A DNA stretch of 64,000 nucleotides from an uncultured Oscillospiraceae bacterium (GCA_934526065.1 CAKSZX010000001.1:300083-364082), one strand, 5' to 3'. Shown: positions 56,314-64,000, counted from the first letter of the stretch. Made by a program: numbers and translations. The notes: generated from the letters alone by a model not told the origin.

Positions 56314-56347
56314 TGCGGTGGAATTTCACAATTCTACCGCATTTTTT
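56314..56347 (+). terminator. Terminator of ackA
   Basis: TGCGGTGGAATT / AATTCTACCGCA (one G-T pair), loop TCAC, followed by six T. Confidence 0.9.
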
Positions 56348-56398
56348 ATACATTTTGTTGCTATACTATCTACGATAATAAAAAGGAAGGAATATTTT

Positions 56399-56893
56399 AT
56401 GAAAAAGATATTATCAATTATAACAGTGGCGGTTTTGGCCTTTGGCGTTTTCGCCGCTTGCTCATCTAAGGGCAACTCACAGACAGCGCTCACAAGCGAA
56501 CAGCTTGCGGAGGTTGTTAACAACAGTGGCAGCGAAATGACCGAGTACAATCCCGCCGTCGCTTTTGACAGCAAAAGCGAGGACCTTGACGCATTTATGG
56601 AACGGCAAGAATGGGACAAGGCAAACTTTGAACGGGGCGCTGTTTCGTTTTCCATTATGAATGTACAGGCATATACAATTGCCGTTGTTAAGCCTGCCGA
56701 GGGTCAGACCGAAACAGTTAAACAGTACTTTGCCGATTACAAGGCTCGCACTGAAAAGGACTTTGAAAGATATCTTGAAGATCAGTACGAGATTGCAAAA
56801 GCAGCCGTTATTGACGAAAAAGACGGATATGTTATTTTTGTAATGGACGAAGATGCAGACAGCATTGCAGAGACAATCAAGTCTAAGATTTAA
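56399..56893 (+). CDS. DUF4358 lipoprotein
   Basis: 164 residues from the ATG at 56399 (AAGGAAGGA upstream; an in-frame ATG at 56318 lies in the ackA terminator). Signal peptide with lipobox GVFAAC (C21), then a DUF4358 domain (about 40-160) including SFSIMNVQAYTIAVVKPAEG and KAAVIDEKDGYVIFVMDED. Surface-exposed; function unknown. Common in Clostridia as single genes. Confidence 0.82.
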   Translation: MKKILSIITVAVLAFGVFAACSSKGNSQTALTSEQLAEVVNNSGSEMTEYNPAVAFDSKSEDLDAFMERQEWDKANFERGAVSFSIMNVQAYTIAVVKPAEGQTETVKQYFADYKARTEKDFERYLEDQYEIAKAAVIDEKDGYVIFVMDEDADSIAETIKSKI

Positions 56894-56925
56894 GTCCTAT
56901 TCGGTTAAAATCAATATATCAAAAC

Positions 56926-56964
56926 AAGCCTCCTCCATTCTTCATTTGGAAGAGGCTTATTTTT
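56926..56964 (+). terminator. Terminator of the DUF4358 gene
   Basis: AAGCCTCCTCCA / TGGAAGAGGCTT with one mismatch, 9-base loop, then ATTTTTA. Confidence 0.75.
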
Positions 56965-56997
56965 ATAGAATACACATAGGTTTGCGATGGGCTGTTG

Positions 56998-58284
56998 TTA
57001 CTCCACTGCATCAAAGGCTTGATCAAGATCGTGAATAATATCGTCGATATGTTCCGTACCGATTGAAAGTCTGATTGTACCGGGGCCGATTTCCTGTTCT
57101 TTAAGCTCTGCCGGGCTAAGCTGCGAGTGAGTTGTTGTGGCCGGGTGAATAACCAAAGATTTTACATCCGCAACATTTGCAAGGTTGGAGAATATTTTAA
57201 GGTTGTCTATAAACTTTTTGGCTTCGGACTCGCCGCCCTTGATTTCAAATGTGAAAATAGAGCCTGCGCCGTTAGGGAAGTACTTATTATAGAGATCTTT
57301 GTATCTTGGGTCAATACTCGGGTGGTTTACCTTTGCAACCTTTGGATGATTTGAAAGGTATTCCACGACCTTTTTGGCGTTTTCCACATGGCGTTCAACT
57401 CTCAACGAAAGAGTTTCAAGTCCCTGCAAAAGCAAGAAAGCGTTGAACGGCGAAATTGTGGCACCTGTGTCACGGAGTATAACCGCACGGATGTATGTTA
57501 CAAAGGCCGTGTTGCCTGCGGCCTCTGTGAAGCTGATGCCGTGGTAACTTGGGTTTGGTTCGGAAATCTGTGGGAATTTGCCGGAGGCTTTCCAGTCAAA
57601 TTTTCCGCTTTCAATTATTACGCCGCCTAATGTTGTGCCGTGTCCGCCTATAAACTTGGTTGCAGAGTGAACTACAATATCCGCACCGTATTCAAAGGGT
57701 CTCAAAAGATATGGTGTTGCGAATGTTGAGTCGATAACAAGGGGAATATTGTGGCTGTGGGCTATCCGTGCAACCTTTTCAATATCTATAAGGTTTGAGT
57801 TTGGATTGCCCAAAGATTCTATAAACACCGCCTTTGTGTTTTCATCAATGGCCTTTTCAAAATTTGAAACATCATTAGGGTCAACAAATGTTGTGGATAC
57901 ACCGTACTGTCTGAATGTGTGTTCAAGATAGTTGTATGTGCCGCCGTAAATTGTCTTTGCGGCTACGATGTTGTCACCTGAAATTGCAAGAGCCTGGAAT
58001 GTGTAAGCCAAGGCTGCCGCACCGGATGCTGTGGCAAGTGCTGCCGTACCGCCTTCAAGGGCGGCCATTCTTTTTTCAAACACATCCTCTGTTGAGTTTG
58101 TAAGTCTGCCGTAAATATTGCCTGCGTCGGAAAGATTAAATCTTGCCCGTGCATGGTCGCAATTTTTAAACACATAAGATGTGGTCATATAAATCGGAAC
58201 AGCTCTTGCGTCTGTTGCCGGATCCGGCTCCTCCTGTCCTACATGAAGTTGTAAAGTTTCAAAATGATATTTGTAATCTGACAT
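56998..58284 (-). CDS. metY: O-acetylhomoserine aminocarboxypropyltransferase / cysteine synthase
   Basis: PLP enzyme joining sulfide (or another thiol) to O-acetylhomoserine to give homocysteine; family members may also make cysteine. 428 residues, family length. N-terminal FETLQLHVGQEEPDPATDAR, the cofactor segment ASGAAALAYTFQAL, FIESLGNPNSNL, and the PLP lysine in HSATKFIGGHGTTLGG (near residue 208), then SLVIHPATTTHSQL and GTIRLSIGTEHIDDI. Start after AAAGGAATT. The 180-base leader holds a cysteine-rich leader peptide, a terminator and an operator-like palindrome, so expression is probably tuned by sulfur amino acid supply. Confidence 0.95.
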   Translation of the reverse strand: MSDYKYHFETLQLHVGQEEPDPATDARAVPIYMTTSYVFKNCDHARARFNLSDAGNIYGRLTNSTEDVFEKRMAALEGGTAALATASGAAALAYTFQALAISGDNIVAAKTIYGGTYNYLEHTFRQYGVSTTFVDPNDVSNFEKAIDENTKAVFIESLGNPNSNLIDIEKVARIAHSHNIPLVIDSTFATPYLLRPFEYGADIVVHSATKFIGGHGTTLGGVIIESGKFDWKASGKFPQISEPNPSYHGISFTEAAGNTAFVTYIRAVILRDTGATISPFNAFLLLQGLETLSLRVERHVENAKKVVEYLSNHPKVAKVNHPSIDPRYKDLYNKYFPNGAGSIFTFEIKGGESEAKKFIDNLKIFSNLANVADVKSLVIHPATTTHSQLSPAELKEQEIGPGTIRLSIGTEHIDDIIHDLDQAFDAVE

Positions 58285-58326
58285 AGCAGTAAATTCCTTT
58301 CAAATGAAAATATGATTTATTAAAAT

Positions 58327-58372
58327 TAAAAATAAAACTTGCGAATTAACAACACCGGCTACACATTCGCAA
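58327..58372 (-). terminator. Attenuator terminator in the metY leader
   Basis: On the minus strand TTGCGAAT (58372-58365) pairs with ATTCGCAA (58346-58339), followed by GTTTTATTTTTA. The loop contains the three cysteine codons and the stop codon of the leader peptide. Confidence 0.8.
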
Positions 58373-58417
58373 ACTGCGGATGTTTGAATGGGTTAATTGC
58401 GGATAAATAAAATTCAT
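58346..58417 (-). CDS. Cysteine-rich leader peptide of metY
   Basis: 23 codons on the minus strand with a strong GGAGGTGG seven bases before ATG. The peptide starts MNFIYPQL and ends RMCSRCC, with Cys at 19, 22 and 23 just before the stop. The codons for residues 16-18 form the 5' arm of the attenuator terminator, and the Cys codons lie in its loop. A rival hairpin can form: CATTCAAAC (58390-58382) with GTTTGCGAATG (58374-58364). A ribosome held at the Cys codons by lack of Cys-tRNA would keep the terminator from forming and let metY be transcribed. Confidence 0.75.
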   Translation of the reverse strand: MNFIYPQLTHSNIRSLRMCSRCC

Positions 58418-58431
58418 ACTTCCACCTCCAC

Positions 58432-58452
58432 AACCTATCAGTGTGATAGGTT
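58432..58452. promoter_or_regulatory. Operator-like palindrome at the metY start site
   Basis: AACCTATCA / TGATAGGTT (9 of 9) around GTG, at about +9 to +29 of the metY transcript, a position suited to a repressor. The cognate regulator is unknown; an Rrf2/CymR-type sulfur regulator is only a guess. Confidence 0.6.
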
Positions 58453-58467
58453 TAATTGATTGACAAC

Positions 58468-58496
58468 AATATACGCCACAAAACATAGTTTGTCAA
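58468..58496 (-). promoter_or_regulatory. Promoter of metY
   Basis: TTGACA (58496-58491) and TATATT (58473-58468) on the minus strand, 17-bp spacer. Predicted start near 58461. Confidence 0.8.
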
Positions 58497-58652
58497 TGTG
58501 TTTTTAAAACATTGTAAACTCTCACATAGAGGGGCATATTTTCCACAGTCTGTTGTACAGTTTTAACAGAGATTTTCTTTTTGAAAAATATCATTTTTAC
58601 AGGTTTTAAATATCGGGTGTATTGTCGCTAAAATTTAATATTTTTTAACAAT

Positions 58653-58682
58653 AAAAAAGCTGTGCCGCAAAAGCGACACAGC
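58653..58682 (-). terminator. Terminator of the MATE gene
   Basis: GCTGTGCCGC / GCGACACAGC with loop AAAA; on the minus strand followed by six T. The 150 bases between here and the metY promoter show no gene. Confidence 0.85.
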
Positions 58683-58696
58683 CGAAATTTTATTTA

Positions 58697-60028
58697 TCAG
58701 TGAAATTCCCTCTTGCTGTAATTCATATAGTACAAAATAAGCACAAATGATGACAGCGCCCATGTGATCGGGTAGCTTAATGCTACTGTTTGAATTGTAC
58801 AGAAGTGAGGAACAACCGTCCAAATCCAAACCAATCTCATAATGCAAACGGTAAATACCGTGATAATCATAGGCATAAGACCCTCGCCTGAACCCTTTAC
58901 AGCACCTGACAAAACTTCTGTAAATGAGTAAAGAGCATAGAACGGAGCATAAATTCTGAGTACGCTCATACCTATATCTATAACTTCCGTGTTCTGTGTA
59001 AACAGCTTTATAAATACAGGGCAGAATACATACAGCAAAGCAGAGAAGAACGCCACAACCGAAGCGGTGAGCACAAGACCGATTTTAACACTTTTGCGAA
59101 CACGATCTTTTTTGCCGGCACCGTAGTTTTGACCGACAAATGTTATAACAGATGTGCCGAAAGCTGTTAATATCATCCATATAATAGCTTCAACTTTACT
59201 AATCGCCGACCATGCCCGGGTTGTATTGGCGCCGAAACTGTTTACCGCCGAGGATATAACCAAATTAGACATTGAATAAAGAACAGACTGACCGCCGGCA
59301 GGCAAACCGATTTCAACAATTCTTGAAAGGTTGTTTTTATCAAATTTTATTTCTTTTACATTTACTTTGTATATATCGCTTGTTTTTGTAAGGGCTTTCA
59401 TAATAAGGGCGGCGCTTATAATTTGGGAAATAATCGTTGCAACCGCAACACCGACAACCCCCATTTGCAAACCTACAACAAAAGCTAAGTCCAAAATAAT
59501 ATTTATAATACAGGTAATTATCAAATAATTCTGCGGTCTTTTTGAATCTCCCACCGCACGCAATATACCGGAGCCCACATTGTATATCATTGACGGAATC
59601 ATACCTAAGAAGTAAATTTTGAGATACGAATCCGACATATCCAAAATTTCCGGCCGAATATTTATCTTAATAAGGGCAAAACGGGAAATGGCCACACCTA
59701 TAATTGTCATTATAAGGCCGCCCCAAATCCGCAGAGCCATTGATGTATGAGTGGCTTTTTTTATGCCGTTTTTATCGGATGCGCCGTAATATTGAGAGAT
59801 TACAACAGTAGCACCGGAGGCAAGGCCGACAAAAAAACCTACAAGCAGATTTACGATATGGCTTGTGCCGCCAACCGCCCGCAAAGCGTCGCTGCTCACA
59901 TAGTTGCCGACAACCACGCTGTCAACAGTATTATATAACTGCTGAAAAAACGAGCCTATCATTATAGGAAAAAAGAACGAAAGCAACCGCTGTGTGATGT
60001 TGCCATTTGTAATTTTGTTTTCTGTCAT
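58697..60028 (-). CDS. MATE family efflux transporter
   Basis: Cation-coupled multidrug or toxin exporter, 443 residues from the ATG at 60028 (AAAGGAAA upstream). Twelve membrane segments in two halves; N-terminal LSFFFPIMIGSFFQQLYNTVDSVVVGNYV is the usual start (DxxxVG near residue 30), followed by ASGATVVISQYYGA and in the second half TFVGQNYGAGKKDRVRK. Substrate not predictable. Single gene on the minus strand, divergent from the ABC exporter pair. Confidence 0.93.
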   Translation of the reverse strand: MTENKITNGNITQRLLSFFFPIMIGSFFQQLYNTVDSVVVGNYVSSDALRAVGGTSHIVNLLVGFFVGLASGATVVISQYYGASDKNGIKKATHTSMALRIWGGLIMTIIGVAISRFALIKINIRPEILDMSDSYLKIYFLGMIPSMIYNVGSGILRAVGDSKRPQNYLIITCIINIILDLAFVVGLQMGVVGVAVATIISQIISAALIMKALTKTSDIYKVNVKEIKFDKNNLSRIVEIGLPAGGQSVLYSMSNLVISSAVNSFGANTTRAWSAISKVEAIIWMILTAFGTSVITFVGQNYGAGKKDRVRKSVKIGLVLTASVVAFFSALLYVFCPVFIKLFTQNTEVIDIGMSVLRIYAPFYALYSFTEVLSGAVKGSGEGLMPMIITVFTVCIMRLVWIWTVVPHFCTIQTVALSYPITWALSSFVLILYYMNYSKREFH

Positions 60029-60337
60029 ATACAATTTCCTTTCTCATAGAAAATTTGACACAGCGCCATTGTGACGAAAATTCTTGTCGCCGGCGCTGCT
60101 TAAAATTCAAATAAAATTATTGAGTTCAATTGACGATATTAACACATTTTTATCACTTTGTAAATGCACAAAACAACGATTTTATATATGCTTTTAAATT
60201 ATAAACTGTGCAAGTTTACAGAGGGCGAATCAAGTGATTTTGATAAATTTAAAACATACTTATAACCGGCAAAATCAGCTGATTTTAGGGGATTTTTAAA
60301 AGAATTCCGCAGGTGTGAAATTTGTTTGATTTTGGTA
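60029..60337. other. Divergent intergenic region MATE / ABC exporter
   Basis: About 310 bases. In the MATE leader a hairpin CAGCGCC (60061-60067) / GGCGCTG (60092-60098) with further pairs inside is clear; no T run follows. The rest is AT-rich with no gene that I can support. Confidence 0.5.
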
Positions 60338-60366
60338 TTGACACACGTAGCATCAAATGATATCAT
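60338..60366 (+). promoter_or_regulatory. Promoter of the ABC exporter operon
   Basis: TTGACA (60338-60343), 17 bp, TATCAT (60361-60366). The -10 lies in a 14-base palindrome AAATGATATCATTT (60356-60369). Confidence 0.75.
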
Positions 60367-60386
60367 TTAGTTGACAAGTCAACTAA
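60367..60386. promoter_or_regulatory. MarR-type operator of the ABC exporter operon
   Basis: Perfect palindrome TTAGTTGAC-AA-GTCAACTAA directly after the -10, covering the start site. Its form is that of MarR-family operators in Firmicutes (AGTTGAC..GTCAACT). No MarR gene lies in the window. Confidence 0.65.
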
Positions 60387-60403
60387 GCGTGGGAGGTATG
60401 AAT

Positions 60404-62146
60404 ATGAAAAATACCCAATTAAATAACAGCGGAAGGAGTACCGATAAAATCGGATATTACTTCTTGATCGGTACCAAAGAGCTGCTGGTTATCACCGTCC
60501 GGGGTATCATATACAATGTAGGTCTTTTGGCCGGTCCTATTTACGAGGGCAAGCTTGCTCAATGCCTTGCCGACATATTTACAGGCAGTAAAGTCTTTAA
60601 AGATATGGTTGCTCTTGTTTTGAGATACATAGGCGTAATAGCTTTTGTACAGGGGGCAAGATGTATAAAAAGGCTTTATGTGCGTAAATTTGCAAACAAA
60701 GTAAATCTTTCAATGCGTAAAAATGTATATTCAAATATTGTAACTAAGTCTAAGAGAGATTACGAAAACGAAAGTGCCGGCAGTGTTATGACAAAAGCCG
60801 TAGGCGATGTTGATGCCTGTTCCGAGGGCATACGCAAATTTACTACCGAAATTTTCGACACCGGCGTTGCAATAGCAGGCTATGTGGCTTTATTGTTGCG
60901 ATACGATGTTAAACTGGCTTTGCTGTGCCTTATCTTTCCGCCTATTTCATATATAATAGCGGAAAGAATGAAGGGCGTTGTGCAAAAGACAAATGCCGAA
61001 AGCAAGGAGAGTGCAGGTAAACTAAATCGGCGGACTCTTGAAAGGGTTACAAACGCCATGAGTTACAGAATTTTGGGCATTGAAAAGAACCAAAACAAAA
61101 ATTATGAAGACTATTTGACGGATTACGAGAAAAAAGCCGTGAAAGCCAATATATGGGTTTCTGCAATGCCGCCTTTGTACAAAATAATTTCAACTCTCGG
61201 CGTTGTTTTCATTATGTATTTCGGCGCACAGAATGTTTCAAATAACTTTTGGAATATTGCCACATTTACGGCATTCTTGTCTTGCTATCTTAAATTGGCT
61301 GAAAAATCTTCAAAGGCTGCAAAACTTTTTAATGCGGTACATAAGGCACAGGTTTCGTGGGTGAGAATAAAGCCGTATCTCAATAAAAAGAATTACGATG
61401 TACAGGATAATATACCGACAGCAAAGGATATTGAGGTTGTAAATCTCGGTTTTGTGGGAGATGACGGCACAGAAATATTTAAAAATATTTCTTTCAATGC
61501 ACATCCGGGACAGATAATAGGTATTACCGGCCCGGTCGCCGGCGGCAAGAGCTTATTGGGCAAAGCTTTTTTACAGGAAAACAAATATCTCGGCTCTATT
61601 AAGTTTGGCGGAGAGGAACTTTCCCGGATGTCGCCGAATAATGTAAACGAGATTACATCCTACTTGGGACACAACCCGGAACTTTTAAGTGATAGCGTAA
61701 AAAATAATGTGCTTATGGGCGACGACAAAGATATAAACCGCTATCTTAAATGTTGCGAAATTTATGACGAGGTTATGTCAATGCCGGATGGGGTAGATAC
61801 CCATATAGGCAGTGGCGGAGTTATGCTGTCCGGCGGCCAGCAGCAGAGAATAGCTCTTGCCAGAACACTTGCACATAAAAAAGCCGTTATGGTTTTGGAC
61901 GACCCGTTTTCCGCCCTTGATAAGACAACGGAACAGCAGGTGTTCAGAAATATCAAAGAAATTCAGGGGGACAGCATAATCTTCTTAATTTCTCACAGAT
62001 TGTACCTTTTCCCGGAATTGGACAGCATTATATGGTTGGATAACAAAACCGGCTATCAAAGCACCCATGAAAAACTTATGAGAGAAAATCCGCGGTATCG
62101 CCGACTGTTCTTAACCGAAACGAAAGGAGACGACGAAAATGAATAA
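60404..62146 (+). CDS. Heterodimeric ABC exporter subunit with degenerate catalytic site
   Basis: 580 residues from the ATG at 60404 (GGGAGG seven bases upstream). Six-helix exporter membrane domain (to about residue 320), then an ATPase with P-loop GPVAGGKS (376-383), signature LSGGQQQRIALARTL (near 475) and Walker B VMVLDDP with D500 where the catalytic glutamate should be. In heterodimeric exporters the subunit with E-to-D carries the non-hydrolysing site. No signal peptide; substrate unknown, probably a lipid, drug or peptide. Overlaps the partner gene by 8 bases. Confidence 0.9.
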   Translation: MKNTQLNNSGRSTDKIGYYFLIGTKELLVITVRGIIYNVGLLAGPIYEGKLAQCLADIFTGSKVFKDMVALVLRYIGVIAFVQGARCIKRLYVRKFANKVNLSMRKNVYSNIVTKSKRDYENESAGSVMTKAVGDVDACSEGIRKFTTEIFDTGVAIAGYVALLLRYDVKLALLCLIFPPISYIIAERMKGVVQKTNAESKESAGKLNRRTLERVTNAMSYRILGIEKNQNKNYEDYLTDYEKKAVKANIWVSAMPPLYKIISTLGVVFIMYFGAQNVSNNFWNIATFTAFLSCYLKLAEKSSKAAKLFNAVHKAQVSWVRIKPYLNKKNYDVQDNIPTAKDIEVVNLGFVGDDGTEIFKNISFNAHPGQIIGITGPVAGGKSLLGKAFLQENKYLGSIKFGGEELSRMSPNNVNEITSYLGHNPELLSDSVKNNVLMGDDKDINRYLKCCEIYDEVMSMPDGVDTHIGSGGVMLSGGQQQRIALARTLAHKKAVMVLDDPFSALDKTTEQQVFRNIKEIQGDSIIFLISHRLYLFPELDSIIWLDNKTGYQSTHEKLMRENPRYRRLFLTETKGDDENE

Positions 62147-63800
62147 TACAATGAATAAAAGGGTTTTCTCCATTATTTTTGATACGGCAAAGTCGTATAT
62201 ACTTATAAGTTTAGGTATTGTACTTTGCGTTGTAGGCTCTGTTGTGATCGGGCTTATACCGCCTCTTGTTTTGGAAAGGATAGTCAATGGGCTTACAGAG
62301 GGAAATCCCGTTGAGTTTAAATTGATATTTTCATATATCCTGTTTGTGGCTGTCACAGGTGTTTTTGAATCTGCAAGAGAAAGTTTACTGACGGTTTTCG
62401 GCCAGAAAATAACCCATGCCATAAGAACGGATATGAGTCTTAAACTTTCAAACCTTGAAAGTGACGCTTTTGTAAAACAGGAACCGGGTGCGGTAGTATC
62501 CCGTCTTGTAAACGATGTTGATACTGTGGAAAGCTTATTCACTTCCGGCATTATAAGCATGGTCGCCGATGTTTTCAGGACAATAAGTATTTTTGCCGTA
62601 ATATTTGTAAAAAGTAAAGGTCTTGCTTATGTTTTATTAGTTGCTTTACCTCTTATCTATATCTTTACACGCAAGGTGCAAAAGCGGATGTTAAAGGCGC
62701 AAATAGATAACAGAATTGCCATAGCAAAGGTTACAAACCATGTGCCGGAAACTATAAAAAATATCAGAACGGTACATAATTTGGGCAAAGAGGGCTATAT
62801 GACCGAAAAGTATGACCGATATATAGACGAAAGTTATCGTGCGGTAGACAGAACAAATTTCTACGACTCTGTTTATTCGCCTGTTATTCTTATTACAAAC
62901 GCTGTTATAGTGGGATTGGTATATCTTTTTTCGGCCAGTGGCAATGTGGAAATCTTGAAGCTTTTTGGTATGAATGTGGGTACTTCTGTTGCTTTGGTTG
63001 CATATATTACACAAATTTTCGGACCTATCGAAAATATAGGTATGGAAATACAGACTATTCAATCTGCATTTGCAGGTGTTGAAAGAATTGACGATTTCTT
63101 TAATCAAAAAGAAAGAATACAGCCTACTAAAACTGAGTTTGATTACAGTATGCCTGCCGTTAAGTTTGAAAATGTCGACTTTGCCTACGAGGACGGTAAA
63201 AATATACTTACCGATCTTCATTTTACAATCAATAAGGGTGAAACAATTACTCTTACAGGCAGAACAGGCGCAGGTAAATCCACAATATTTAAGTTGCTTA
63301 CAGGCCTTTACCGGCCTAATAAGGGAAATGTTTATATTTTCGGCGTTAAGGCCGGGGATATTGCCGATGATGTAAGAAGAAAAACTTTTGGTTATGTTGA
63401 ACAGAATTTTAAGCCTGTTATGGGATCCGTAGCACAGCAGATTAAAATGAGCGATGAAGGCATAACAGATGAAGAAGTTATAAAAGCGGCGCAAACTGTC
63501 GGCTTGCACGATGTTATAATGTCCTTTGAAAATGGCTATGATACAATTTGTACCCCTAATTTATTCTCTCAGGGACAGTGGCAGCTTTTGTCCATTGCCA
63601 GAGCAATAGCCGCTGACCCGCAGATATTGCTTTTGGATGAGATAACTGCTAATTTGGATGCTAAGATAGAAGAAGAATTTTTGCGTACACTGCAAAGAGC
63701 ATCTCGGAACAGAACGGTTATATCGATTTCCCATAGAATGTTCCGGCACATAGGCGGAAGTGTATTTAATCTTGACGAATATAAGGCTTTAAACGAATAA
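62139..63800 (+). CDS. Heterodimeric ABC exporter subunit, catalytic partner
   Basis: 553 residues, six-helix membrane domain then ATPase with P-loop LTGRTGAGKST (near 372), Walker B ILLLDEITANLD with the catalytic glutamate (near 500) and switch histidine SISHRMF. Its signature is FSQGQW instead of LSGGQ. This deviant signature would face the D500 site of the partner, so both defects fall in the same composite site, as expected for a TmrAB-like exporter with one active and one degenerate site. Start after AAAGGAG within the upstream gene. Ends in a strong terminator. Confidence 0.9.
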   Translation: MNNTMNKRVFSIIFDTAKSYILISLGIVLCVVGSVVIGLIPPLVLERIVNGLTEGNPVEFKLIFSYILFVAVTGVFESARESLLTVFGQKITHAIRTDMSLKLSNLESDAFVKQEPGAVVSRLVNDVDTVESLFTSGIISMVADVFRTISIFAVIFVKSKGLAYVLLVALPLIYIFTRKVQKRMLKAQIDNRIAIAKVTNHVPETIKNIRTVHNLGKEGYMTEKYDRYIDESYRAVDRTNFYDSVYSPVILITNAVIVGLVYLFSASGNVEILKLFGMNVGTSVALVAYITQIFGPIENIGMEIQTIQSAFAGVERIDDFFNQKERIQPTKTEFDYSMPAVKFENVDFAYEDGKNILTDLHFTINKGETITLTGRTGAGKSTIFKLLTGLYRPNKGNVYIFGVKAGDIADDVRRKTFGYVEQNFKPVMGSVAQQIKMSDEGITDEEVIKAAQTVGLHDVIMSFENGYDTICTPNLFSQGQWQLLSIARAIAADPQILLLDEITANLDAKIEEEFLRTLQRASRNRTVISISHRMFRHIGGSVFNLDEYKALNE

Positions 63801-63813
63801 AATAGGTAAAAAT

Positions 63814-63866
63814 GCGAAAAATCGGCTAAAATAAGTGAATTTTGGCCGATTTTTGCGCTTTTTTTT
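63814..63866 (+). terminator. Terminator of the ABC exporter operon
   Basis: GCGAAAAATCGGC with GCCGATTTTTGCGC (one bulge) plus AAAAT/ATTTT inside, followed by eight T. Confidence 0.9.
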
Positions 63867-63906
63867 AAAGAAAACACGATTTTTTAATTTTTTTCAAAAA
63901 AATTGC

Positions 63907-63935
63907 TTGACAATCTATGGTGAATGAGCTATAAT
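63907..63935 (+). promoter_or_regulatory. rRNA operon promoter
   Basis: Consensus TTGACA (63907-63912), 17 bp, TATAAT (63930-63935), preceded by an A/T-tract UP-like element (63868-63905). Confidence 0.8.
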
Positions 63936-63941
63936 AACTAA

Positions 63942-64000
63942 GCTGTCAGCGAGAGAGGCTGACGCAGGACCTTGAAAATTGAACAATAGTAAGAACAAAA
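63942..64000 (+). other. Leader of an rRNA operon (16S gene outside the window)
   Basis: After a small hairpin (GTCAGC/GCTGAC, 63945-63962) comes CTTGAAAATTGAACAATAG (63971-63989), the type of sequence found in Firmicutes rRNA leaders ahead of 16S rRNA. The 16S gene itself would start past base 64000. Confidence 0.7.

Noticed and set aside
56362..56367. TATAC T-type -10 as promoter for the DUF4358 gene
   Set aside because: A -35 at the right distance would lie in the T run of the ackA terminator; plausible but too weak to list.
58285..58470. SAM riboswitch or T-box in the metY leader
   Set aside because: None of the conserved SAM-I cores or the T-box sequence is present; the leader peptide with terminator explains the region better.

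Overview
The window reads as chromosomal DNA of an anaerobic, fermentative member of the Clostridia (Oscillospiraceae/Ruminococcaceae-like). Supporting signs are a low-to-moderate G+C content, promoters of the TTGACA / 17 bp / TATAAT type, a Firmicutes-style dcw (division and cell wall) cluster with SpoVD/SpoVE-like proteins, pyruvate formate-lyase, acetate kinase, a complete Rnf complex, rubrerythrin, a DnaD/DnaI-type primosome pair and the rpsF-ssb-rpsR order. MurE carries the DNPR motif of meso-diaminopimelate enzymes. The exact species cannot be named. No prophage, insertion sequence, integrase or CRISPR array is visible; this is mostly core chromosome.

Layout. 1-4.3 kb: pflA (cut by the window edge) and pflB on the minus strand, then an M20 amidohydrolase. 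4.4-8.2 kb: two identical tRNA-Leu(GAG) cassettes and an operon of two nucleoside hydrolases plus rmuC. 8.3-11.2 kb: a DUF5685 / J-domain / membrane-protein operon, rubrerythrin and a small ferredoxin. 11.2-12 kb: two identical tRNA-Gln(CUG) cassettes and an ArsC/Spx-family gene. 12.1-25.5 kb: the dcw cluster mraZ-rsmH-ftsL-pbp-murE-murF-mraY-ftsW-murG-ftsQ-ftsZ plus a DivIVA-like gene, with MraZ boxes in front and no murD or ftsA. 25.6-31.6 kb: trxA, two surface-glycan genes, a repeat microprotein, yebC and a PASTA pseudokinase. 31.7-36.3 kb: rpsR/ssb/rpsF, a zinc-ribbon membrane protein, prfB, and a cobalamin riboswitch ahead of a DUF4430 lipoprotein. 36.4-43.2 kb: a small RidA operon and rnfCDGEAB. 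43.4-53.8 kb: metallo-hydrolase, SDR, TSCPD protein, DnaD/DnaC, TatD, a DUF2975-XRE-DUF4173 operon, M29 aminopeptidase and GtrA. 53.8-63.8 kb: tmcAL, ackA, a DUF4358 lipoprotein, metY with a cysteine-codon leader peptide, a MATE exporter and a heterodimeric ABC exporter. The last 100 bases are the promoter and leader of an rRNA operon whose 16S gene lies beyond the edge.

How it fits together. Pyruvate is cleaved by PFL to formate and acetyl-CoA, and acetate kinase makes ATP. Rnf couples reduced ferredoxin to NAD+ and ion export. The small ferredoxin, thioredoxin and rubrerythrin serve redox balance and oxygen or peroxide defence. The dcw cluster, glycan genes and PASTA proteins build and sense the envelope.

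Most interesting signals: (1) a 23-residue leader peptide ending in cysteine codons that sit in the loop of a terminator upstream of metY, which looks like a complete cysteine attenuator; (2) a B12 riboswitch driving a lone transcobalamin-like DUF4430 lipoprotein; (3) an RnfG with three predicted flavinylation sites; (4) a PASTA protein whose kinase domain has lost its catalytic residues; (5) an unannotated 35-residue lysine-rich heptad-repeat microprotein; (6) the same palindrome upstream of trxA and of the TSCPD gene, at activator-like distance in both; (7) a 16-bp hairpin that sequesters the rubrerythrin ribosome-binding site.
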